A model generated the notes under the pieces. The model saw nothing but the letters and a program-made list of their open reading frames with translations. It was not told where the DNA came from and made no database searches. From Thiodiazotropha sp050291245 (GTDB lineage: Bacteria; Pseudomonadota; Gammaproteobacteria; Chromatiales; Chromatiaceae): 64,000 bases of DNA. The DNA lies in contig JBNKJP010000022.1 of NCBI GenBank assembly GCA_050291245.1, forward strand, positions 186,001-250,000. The letters run 5' to 3'. Positions 16,642-23,807 of this stretch are shown in pieces (positions within the stretch are counted from its first letter, which is position 1; every line of letters starts with the position of its first letter). The position numbers were made by a program, and so were the translations under genes.

Positions 16642-17322
16642 TCACCGATCCTTTCCGTTAATCGCAGCCCTAACGAGTTGATCTGCCTTTCGGGTGGTTT
16701 CCGGCAAGCGATATTTCGGTGATAGCTTTAAGATCCACTGGCAGGCCGTCGCTAATGAAATGCGATGACCGATCGAAATATAGATCGGATTGATGTTCGA
16801 TTGGGTTCTCAGTACGCTGCCGATTGTTTCACCGTTATCCCAAAGGGGGACGCTGGCGCCCCTTTCTGTATCAGGTTGTCCGTGCTCTCCTATTAGCTTG
16901 GTCTTGCCGCAGCCGATTGTAGGCATGTCAAATAGCACGCCTAAATGACAGGCAAGACCAAAACGGCGGGGATGCGCATAACCTTGCCCGTCACAAACAA
17001 CCAAATCCGGTGAATGGTTCAGTTGCTCAAATGCTTTGATCAATGGCGGCAGTTCGCGAAATGAGAACAGACCGGGAATGTAAGGGAATTGGGCGTGATA
17101 TTCGGTGCTTACTGATTCGATGACTTGCAGAGTGTCGGCGTCAAGAATAACGACTGCCGCTACTGTTTGTTCGCTGCTTTTGGCATAGGCGACGTCAACG
17201 CCTGCGATCAATTTTACTTCATTCAACTGGTCAGTGTTTATCACTTTTGCCGCCAGTCTTTGTTGCAATAGCATGGCCTCGGGTTCTGTGAGGTTCCAAG
17301 GATGATTGATTTTAGGGTTCAT
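16642..17322 (-). CDS. nfi: Endonuclease V (deoxyinosine 3'-endonuclease)
   Basis: 226 residues from the ATG at 17322; a TTG at 17334 would add four residues. Endonuclease V cuts one phosphodiester bond 3' to deoxyinosine. Seen here are the catalytic GVDVAYA, a later acidic site in CDGQGYAHPRRFG, the GxxTIGCGKTKL loop and SIGHRISL near the C-terminus, all in family order. It stands alone between the DUF1795 gene and the calpain remnant. Confidence 0.92.
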   Translation of the reverse strand: MNPKINHPWNLTEPEAMLLQQRLAAKVINTDQLNEVKLIAGVDVAYAKSSEQTVAAVVILDADTLQVIESVSTEYHAQFPYIPGLFSFRELPPLIKAFEQLNHSPDLVVCDGQGYAHPRRFGLACHLGVLFDMPTIGCGKTKLIGEHGQPDTERGASVPLWDNGETIGSVLRTQSNINPIYISIGHRISLATACQWILKLSPKYRLPETTRKADQLVRAAINGKDR

Positions 17323-17436
17323 TGTCCGGTGCAACTTGGTTGAGAATTTGTTTGTTTAGATGTCATTGACAGTCACTCGATGTGAAGGTAGGGTCTTTCG
17401 CGCTATTCGATGGAATTTTTATCTCAAGGAAGGATT

Positions 17437-18412
17437 ATGAATCAAGTTATTACAAACGTATTAGGTTATAGAGCAAATGCAGCAGCCAACAAGACGACCG
17501 GCGTTGATCGGCAAACCCGGGGGTAGTTGCTTTACCGTAGAGCGAGTCTGAGTTCCGATCGTGAACAGTTAGTCAAAGAAGAGTTCAGTTGTTGTTGTTC
17601 AGATGAAAAGGAACAGTTAGCAGACGACTTTGTCAAAGAAGCAAAACGTGAAGGCCTCAACAAATTAGCCGAAATGCCCGATGGTCAACACGCATTGGCG
17701 GAAGTGTAATGATGTACGTCAGGGTTATGTGGGTGATTGTTCAATGATGGCAACCATCGCGTCTGTGGCGTCTTTAAATCCAAATTTCATCCGTGATGCG
17801 ATCATCGATAATCACAATAACACCTATACTGTGCGCCTATATGATTCGCACGGTAAGGCTGAATACATTACGGTCGATGGAGAGTTATATCGTGATCCAA
17901 ACGGGAATCCTGTCTATGCTTACAGCAGCCAAGTAAATGAAATCTGGCCCGCTATCATAGAGAAAGCCTATGCCAGGTGGGAGGGGGGTTACGCGAATAT
18001 CAAAAGCAGAGCTGTAACTGATACCATAATGACATTGACCGGCACCAGGGCTCATTACACGAGTAACCAGATACCGGCTTCAATGTTGTATGGTGCTATC
18101 CGTTCGTCTCTCGCAAATGGAAGCCCCGTGGTTGCGCAAAGCTATAATGATTCTTCGCGCTATATCGGTACACAAATAGTCGACAATCATGCATACTCGG
18201 TTCTTCGTGTCTATGAAGAGAGCGGTCAGCAATGGGTCGTTCTTCGTAATCCCTGGGGTAGGAAAGAATATCAGAACGAAAATTATGAAACCGGCGGAAG
18301 TCAGAGTGATGATGGCGTCTTTCGTATGAAAATTGAAGACTATTGCCTGTTATTTAAAGGTACCACGCTAAATACTCATCCTGTGACTTTTCCAATATTA
18401 GAGTCATCCTGA
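17437..18412 (+). pseudogene. Calpain-type (C2) cysteine protease, disrupted
   Basis: Reading starts at the ATG at 17437 (GGAAGGATT upstream). It hits an in-frame TAG at 17524, continues in the same frame to 17709, and then the protease domain resumes one frame over from about 17708. Removing a single T near 17707 joins HALAEV to NDVRQGYVGDCS. The remaining domain carries a calpain-like triad: Cys in GDCSMMATIAS, His in VDNHAYSVL and Asn in VVLRNPWG. It looks like a former effector or secreted protease. One stop plus one frameshift argues for decay; a sequencing error is the alternative. The gene is AT-rich compared with the core genes, suggesting acquisition. Confidence 0.7.
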
Positions 18413-18829
18413 ATCAAAACCACCCAGAGGGCGGGATGACTGAGGGACTCCCTTTGATGAGAAAGGAGTAGCGCCTAAGTAAGTGCCTCCCGGAAAAACC
18501 AGCTAAGGTTGAACTGCATCGGGATGCAGTGAATCTTTGAGTCAATGAAGAAAGTCTCTGCGCTTTCCCGTCCTCTGCGTGGAAAATCAGTGTAACTATT
18601 GACGGTCCGAAAATCTTTCGGATTTCAGGCGCTTTGTGATGTGCGCGCTGCACTGAATCATATGCTAGGTAAGTTGTCTTCTCCAGAGACCGGGCATGGA
18701 CTTTACTGACGGCTGTGCAGCATCAATATTTCTCTATAACTTATTGATATGCATGACCTCATTACCGCATAGACTGATTGTATTTGCATATTCAAGAAAC
18801 GGAACTTTAGTTGATACAGGAAAGTAACG
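18413..18829. other. Intergenic stretch with a degenerate REP-like motif
   Basis: 417 bp without a convincing gene. Around 18563-18590 there is a decayed relative of the REP-like repeat (CTTTCCCG...CTGCGTGGAAAAT). The 30 bp before 18830 contain the GATACAGGAAAGTAACG leader shared with the downstream paralogue. Confidence 0.45.
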
Positions 18830-19450
18830 ATGTATAAATATCAATATCTCGCGATTGCTTTTTCTACTGCTTTATTGCTTGGTTGTGATTCCGGTAAAGA
18901 TAATCATGACGGGAATACCGTAACCACTGAAGAAATTATCTACATTGATCACTATAAAACACACTGCACAACTGGTCCTAATGGATTGTGTCTGCGCAGC
19001 AAGACAGATGGAGATGATCAATGGTACTCAACCAACGACGGAATTCAGGATTTTCACTATGAGTGGGGGCATAGGTACAAAGTTAAAGTGCGCAAAAAAG
19101 CGTATACAGACCGTGAAGCTCCTGGGGATTTGGCTGACTATTTTCTACTTGAAGTACTAGAGGACAATGTTGTAGAGCCGAACACGCTGTTTATGCTAAT
19201 CGTGTACGAGCGTGCTCGCACCGCTTTGTCAAAGGTTGAAGAAAATCTATACTGGTATGGGGGTGAAAAATTAGTAACATGCAAATCTTATGATTGCTCA
19301 GCAATTGAATCATTCCAAGATCAGGATTTAGAAATTCTTATAGAAGCCACGTATCAGGAATCTGTAGATGATCCATTGATGATTACACAGGTATTGTGTG
19401 CTGCACCGGGCGGATTAACGTTTGATCGTGACTGCCTTCATAAATATTGA
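18830..19450 (+). CDS. DUF4377-type lipoprotein, first copy
   Basis: 206 residues. The signal peptide ends in a lipobox (LLLGC, Cys at about 19), so it is a probable lipoprotein. The mature part has the DUF4377-like pattern: CTTGPNGLCLRSKT, then a W-Y...GIQDFHYEWGHRYKVKV block. This domain is often linked to META/HslJ envelope-stress lipoproteins. It is tandem with a close paralogue at 19676, with very similar leader, signal peptide and cysteine spacing. Additional cysteines near the C-terminus could form disulphides. Confidence 0.75.
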   Translation: MYKYQYLAIAFSTALLLGCDSGKDNHDGNTVTTEEIIYIDHYKTHCTTGPNGLCLRSKTDGDDQWYSTNDGIQDFHYEWGHRYKVKVRKKAYTDREAPGDLADYFLLEVLEDNVVEPNTLFMLIVYERARTALSKVEENLYWYGGEKLVTCKSYDCSAIESFQDQDLEILIEATYQESVDDPLMITQVLCAAPGGLTFDRDCLHKY

Positions 19451-19675
19451 TTTGGGGAGACCTCGGAGTTATTAACGGCTAAGGCGACAAAAGAATTATA
19501 TTGTGAGACACCGATATTAATATATTTGCTCGCTTTGTGTGGAGCTTAATATCTAAGTACTTGGTGTTTCTTGGGTTTGGGTTGATTTCCGGGTGCCGAG
19601 TCTACGTTCGTGCGCAGAGTGGGGGGAATGAGATATGGTCAAAGAAAAGGAATTTCATCGATACAGGAAGTAACG

Positions 19676-20293
19676 ATGTTTAAATATTTCGCGATTGCTT
19701 TGTTCTCTGTTGTCTTGGTTGGTTGTAACTCCGGTAGTGGCCAACATACAAATGCAGTCATAACAGAAGAAGTTATCTATATCGATCACTATAAAACTCA
19801 CTGCACAACCGGCCCTAACGGGTTGTGTCTGCGCGGCAAGACAGATAAGAGTGATGAATGGTATGCAGATATAGATTGGATTCAAGACTTTAACTATGAG
19901 TGGGGACATAGGTATAAAGTACAGGTCAGAAAAGAAAAAGATACGGACCCAGAAGTCGTTGGTGGTGGGACAAGTTATTTCCTACTTGAAGTACTAGAGG
20001 ACGAAATTGTTGAGCCGAATACGCTGTTTAGACTAGTTGTAGATAAACGTGGTAACACCGGGTTGATGAAGGTTGAGGAAAACTTGTACTACTATGGTGG
20101 TGGAAATGAAAAATTAATAAAGTGCAATCCTGTGGACTGCTCCGGACTAGAGTCGCTACAAGATCAAGATTTAGAAATTCTAATAGAAGTCAGGTATCAG
20201 GAATCTATTGCTGATCCATTGGTGATTACCCAGGTGCTTTGCGCCTCCACCAGCGGTTTAATGTTTGAGCATGATTGTCCTGATGAAGATTGA
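19676..20293 (+). CDS. DUF4377-type lipoprotein, second copy
   Basis: 205 residues from the ATG at 19676; a longer frame from 19610 lacks support. The lipobox is VLVGC. The domain core repeats that of the first copy (CTTGPNGLCLRGKT and FNYEWGHRYKVQV), as do the C-terminal IEVRYQES...DPLVITQVLC and the shared GATACAGGAAGTAACG upstream element. It is evidently the product of tandem duplication followed by divergence. Confidence 0.75.
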   Translation: MFKYFAIALFSVVLVGCNSGSGQHTNAVITEEVIYIDHYKTHCTTGPNGLCLRGKTDKSDEWYADIDWIQDFNYEWGHRYKVQVRKEKDTDPEVVGGGTSYFLLEVLEDEIVEPNTLFRLVVDKRGNTGLMKVEENLYYYGGGNEKLIKCNPVDCSGLESLQDQDLEILIEVRYQESIADPLVITQVLCASTSGLMFEHDCPDED

Positions 20294-20429
20294 TTATTGA
20301 GAGCCTTGGGGTGTTAAGACTTAGCTAATCCAAGGATCTTAATGCCTCGTGCTCACGCTCTGTGTTACAGTGTATATTTGATCTTTGAAGTATTTTCCCA
20401 GTCTGATGTGTCTACCTGCCCGGGGTCTG

Positions 20430-20456
20430 CATTACCACGCGGAGCGTGGGAACGAG
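20430..20456. repeat. REP-like palindromic repeat, copy 4
   Basis: CATTACCACGC-GGA-GCGTGGGAACGAG, almost identical to copy 3, including the preceding GGTCTG. It lies between the DUF4377 genes and the apbE scar. Confidence 0.6.
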
Positions 20457-20540
20457 ATGTCGAGTAAACAAACATCTTTGAGAGATAAAGATTTGTGTGA
20501 TGGTCGTAATTAAACGATTGGTTATCGCACTTGATCAATC

Positions 20541-20702
20541 ACAAGTAGGCGATTGTCACCTCCGGCGGTCACCAGGGCGTGTTGTATTCCCCGTTTCTGC
20601 AGCAGGGCGATGGCCTGATCCACTACATAACCTTTGGCGATCCCCCCAAGTCGATTTTTACCCCGAGGCGTGGAAAAAAATGCGCTGCCCTGTTCCTGGT
20701 CG
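20541..20702 (-). pseudogene. apbE fragment, frameshifted
   Basis: About 160 bp align by eye at roughly 85-90% identity with 31390-31551 inside the intact apbE gene, covering its residues about 164-216 (the DLGGIAKGYAVD and VTAGGD region). Here one G is missing before the ATC of GIAKGY, shifting the frame, and both ends are cut off. It lies in the same orientation as the intact gene, just past the 3' end of the yeh operon. Confidence 0.75.
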
Positions 20703-20750
20703 CTCTGGGTCAGGTTTCTGCGGTGGGTGCGTTATGTATCGGACAAGTGA
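20695..20750 (+). pseudogene. 3' scrap of the SRPBCC-like gene
   Basis: Reading WSLWVRFLRWVRYVSDK then stop, this matches the last residues of the SRPBCC-like gene at 15152 (WSLWVRFLRWVRYGSGNL). Homology begins exactly where the apbE fragment ends, at the shared bases CCTGGTC, so two scraps were joined by deletion or recombination. The end overlaps the antisense gene that ends at 20732. Confidence 0.6.
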
Positions 20751-21025
20751 GTTTGGATGTTCCGCGCATGGAAGAGACGCGACAACAGATCCTGTTGGAC
20801 CAACAGTCGATAGTAGAGCGTGACTTGCCGGTCCCGTGGGGTGTCTTCGCTCAGGAGGGCCTGGGCGGCTTGGGCCTCTTCCTGGTATCCCAGAGTGTGA
20901 GCGGTTTGGATCCAGGTTTGGATCTGCCGGCGGGTGGTCTGTCCTGAACCGGCGAGACCACTGGCCAGCAATTCGTCGAGCCAGATACCCCAGAGTTCGA
21001 GCCAGTCGAGAAAAGGGTCGTTCAT
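20732..21025 (-). CDS. Small helical protein, last gene of the yeh-type operon
   Basis: 97 residues. The start ATG overlaps the YehQ stop (ATGA), showing translational coupling. It is helical, with W-rich and Leu-rich segments (FLDWLELWGIWLDELLASG and QEEAQAAQALL). It may be a detached C-terminal part of YehQ, since the two together approach the size of longer SWIM proteins of this family; that is inference. Its last codons run over the SRPBCC scrap, so the natural C-terminus may have been altered. Confidence 0.6.
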   Translation of the reverse strand: MNDPFLDWLELWGIWLDELLASGLAGSGQTTRRQIQTWIQTAHTLGYQEEAQAAQALLSEDTPRDRQVTLYYRLLVQQDLLSRLFHARNIQTHLSDT

Positions 21026-22668
21026 ACGCTTTGTGCCCGGATCGTCAGATAGTAGGGTTTCGTGTCACTCCAGGCGGCAACAGGTTCCACGCTCAGGTAC
21101 TCGTCCTTGATACGCCAGCGTCCGAATAGGGCGCAAATCCCGGTTGCCTTCTGCAGACGTCGTGCGGCCAGGTTGCCGAGCGTCGTATCAGGCAGCCTGA
21201 GTTCGAAATACCGCCCTTGGCCATCGTGTCCTCTACCTTGCCAATGTCGGTGATAATGATCGAAGCTGAGATCGATGGGGCCTCCGACGGAAGTGAGGGC
21301 ATAACTTGCCATGTCCTGTGTGTAGGGTGCGTTGCGTATCTGGCGTGCGAGACGCTGCGCCAGTTGAGGCAGTTCATCGGCGTATTCGAGCAGAGCATGG
21401 GTCGACAGGGGATCCGGTTCGGACAGCTGGGTGTTCTCGCGCGGCGAAAGGCGTCCGTCCCGGCTGCACCAGCCCTGATCTACCCGTACCCGGTTACCCA
21501 GCAGAGCGGTGGCAAATCGCGGGCCGAAGCGGGCATGGACTAAGGCCTGTTCGGTTTGCCAGGTTGGATCCAGAGTGGGGTTGCGTGCCTCGGATAACTG
21601 GTACCAGCGGGACGCTTGAGGGGCGTAAAAATAGACGCTGTAACCCTGATAACCGCTCAGGGTTTCCCAGGTTTCCGCGGCTACTCCGATCAGATCCAGG
21701 TCATGAACCGGAGCGAAACGGCGGCGGTGGCTTCCCGCCAGAGTCGCCAAGGGCTGGGGGAGGGGCTGTCGGGTGAGTGCATGAGCATGTGCGTAGAGCA
21801 TGGCCAGCGCTTCACGCAGGCGTGCGGGAGAACTGATGAGTTGGCGTTGCCACTCCTGTTCGAGCATCTCCGCGACCCGCGCCAGCAGCCGTGAAGGCAG
21901 AGGCAGGTCGACCTGGCGCAATTCAGTGGTCAGCGCCCGGGCACGTTCGATGTGTATGCGGGGAATGCCGGACATGCCTTGGAGCGCCAGTTGTCGGAGC
22001 CATTGGTCGAGTTGCCCGAGTATGTCGCGTTGGCTATCGGTGAGTGCATCGGCGGGGGCTGCTTCTTCATGACCGGCATCGCGGCAGGCTTGCAGCACGG
22101 CCTGGGCGCGGTGTGCGCAACGGGGTTCCCGGCAACTGCATAGGGACATCGGGAGCCCCCCCGCTCGGGGAATGATCACACGGGCCGGGTTGGGTTCGGG
22201 CAGTTCGACTACCAGACCCTGAGTGTCTTCATTGAGCACCCCATCCAACCCTTGCGCCAACCAACGCCGGGCTCGCTCCAGGTGGGCCTTGCCCAGGATG
22301 GACTGGCGTTCGGTTGCGTCGATGATCAACCAGGGCGGTGGAGAGTTTGAGGCGGATTCCGGTGAGGGCTCGTCCGGACTGTCTGCAGGGTGCTCGTCTC
22401 TCAGCCGTTGTCTAAAGCCCAGCAGTAAAGCAACAAGATGGTGACACGGGCCCTGGGCGGGACAGCCGCAGTGCAGCTGTTCCAAGCCGATGCCCTTGAG
22501 GTGTTGGTCCCAGTCGTCGAGTCGGGCGTGCGCCTGTTCGGAGTCCAGGGTCCAGGTGGTCGGGTCCTGGTTCGCGAGCAATTTGTATCCGCGTCGCAAT
22601 AGCCCTTTATTGGCCCAGGCGATCAGGTAGTCATCGTCGATTCCGGCAAGCCATTCGTACAGGGTCAT
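21022..22668 (-). CDS. yehQ: SWIM zinc-finger protein, YehQ-like
   Basis: 548 residues from the ATG at 22668, which overlaps the vWA stop (ATGA). Two SWIM-type clusters are visible: CGCPAQGPCHHLVALLL (about 70-90) and CSCREPRCAHRAQAV further on, each fitting CxC...CxH. SWIM fingers bind zinc and mediate protein or nucleic-acid contacts. In E. coli the equivalent gene closes the yehL-M-P-Q run. The operon (DUF4132, MoxR, DUF5682, vWA, SWIM) is a conserved MoxR-vWA system with no proven biochemical role. Confidence 0.82.
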   Translation of the reverse strand: MTLYEWLAGIDDDYLIAWANKGLLRRGYKLLANQDPTTWTLDSEQAHARLDDWDQHLKGIGLEQLHCGCPAQGPCHHLVALLLGFRQRLRDEHPADSPDEPSPESASNSPPPWLIIDATERQSILGKAHLERARRWLAQGLDGVLNEDTQGLVVELPEPNPARVIIPRAGGLPMSLCSCREPRCAHRAQAVLQACRDAGHEEAAPADALTDSQRDILGQLDQWLRQLALQGMSGIPRIHIERARALTTELRQVDLPLPSRLLARVAEMLEQEWQRQLISSPARLREALAMLYAHAHALTRQPLPQPLATLAGSHRRRFAPVHDLDLIGVAAETWETLSGYQGYSVYFYAPQASRWYQLSEARNPTLDPTWQTEQALVHARFGPRFATALLGNRVRVDQGWCSRDGRLSPRENTQLSEPDPLSTHALLEYADELPQLAQRLARQIRNAPYTQDMASYALTSVGGPIDLSFDHYHRHWQGRGHDGQGRYFELRLPDTTLGNLAARRLQKATGICALFGRWRIKDEYLSVEPVAAWSDTKPYYLTIRAQSV

Positions 22669-23807
22669 GAGCCTGCCGCCACGTGGGTGGCAATCCACTC
22701 AGCCAGATGTTCCGGTGTAAGGGCCGCGATCTCCATGCCCAACGCGCTCAGGCGGCGTGCGATGACTTCGTTGTAGGCGGGGTCGGTGGTATTGTCCAGA
22801 GCGGCCAGGCCCAGCAGGGTGGCGCCGCTGTCGTGCAGGCGCTCGACCTGAGCGAACAGCTGTTCGGGGTCGTCGCCTTCTTCGAAGTCACTGATCAGCA
22901 CGACCAGAGAGCGCTTGGGCCGGGTCAGGCGCTCTTGGGCATAGGCCAGGGCCCGGCCGATATGGGTGCCGCCGCCAAGCTGAACCGCAAGCAGGGTTTC
23001 CACCGGATCTTCCAGGCGTCCGGTGAGATCGACAATCCGGGTGTCGAACAGGATCAGGTGGGTACGCAGGGTGCGGACTCCGCAGAAAATCGCGGCAAGA
23101 ACGGCACTGTGAATGATGGCGTCCACCATCGAGCCGCTTTGATCCACCAGCAGGAACAGGTCCCACTGTTCCCGCTGTCGATGACGGCGGGTGAAGTACA
23201 GGCGTTCGAGCACCGGTAGCTGTTGCTCGAGGTCGTAGTGTTTGAGGTTTCGGCGCAGTGTGGTGGGCCAGTCGAGATCGCTGAGACTCGGCCGTCCGCC
23301 ATACTGGTGGCGTATCCTGCGGCCGGAAAGACAGCGTCGCACCTTGGGCGCGAGCAGGGCCTCCAGTTCGGCGCACACCCTACGAATGATACGCCGAACC
23401 TCGCTCATGACGGCGGGCGGCAACTGGTTGCGAAAGCTGAGCAGGGTCTGCACCAGCGCCATGCTGGGGGTGGCCTGACGCAGCACTTCGGGGTCGCTGA
23501 GCAGGGTGGTCAGGCCGTAGCGTTCGATGGCTTGGCGTTGTAATCGTTCGACCACGCTATGGGGAAATATCCGGCGCACTCCGGCAAGCCAATGAGCCGG
23601 AGTCGGCGGACCGGATTGGTTGCCGCCGGAGGCGTACGTCTCGTCTGTCTTCGATCGGCCGCGCTTTCGGTATTCCCGTTGATAGAGGTAGTCGAGCGCC
23701 TGATCCCGTTCCCGGTCACCGCCCTCCACTTCGGCGAGGCCGTTCCGGCTGTCGCGTCCCAGTACCAGGCGCCAGCGTCGCTGTGCTTCCGGACTGAGGT
23801 TGCTCAT
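22665..23807 (-). CDS. yehP: vWA-domain protein, YehP/CoxE-like
   Basis: 380 residues from the ATG at 23807, coupled to the DUF5682 stop (ATGA). The C-terminal vWA domain (about 190-380) has a complete MIDAS: DQSGS, a Thr in GGGTHIG and an Asp in LISDFEEGDD. The N-terminal half is helical and basic. In MoxR systems the vWA subunit is the metal-dependent partner remodelled or loaded by the AAA+ ATPase, as in CoxD-CoxE and RavA-ViaA. Confidence 0.88.
   Translation of the reverse strand: MSNLSPEAQRRWRLVLGRDSRNGLAEVEGGDRERDQALDYLYQREYRKRGRSKTDETYASGGNQSGPPTPAHWLAGVRRIFPHSVVERLQRQAIERYGLTTLLSDPEVLRQATPSMALVQTLLSFRNQLPPAVMSEVRRIIRRVCAELEALLAPKVRRCLSGRRIRHQYGGRPSLSDLDWPTTLRRNLKHYDLEQQLPVLERLYFTRRHRQREQWDLFLLVDQSGSMVDAIIHSAVLAAIFCGVRTLRTHLILFDTRIVDLTGRLEDPVETLLAVQLGGGTHIGRALAYAQERLTRPKRSLVVLISDFEEGDDPEQLFAQVERLHDSGATLLGLAALDNTTDPAYNEVIARRLSALGMEIAALTPEHLAEWIATHVAAGS

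Noticed and set aside
17437..18412. Programmed frameshifting in the calpain gene
   Set aside because: There is also an in-frame stop upstream, and no slippery heptamer precedes the shift, so ordinary decay or sequencing error is simpler.
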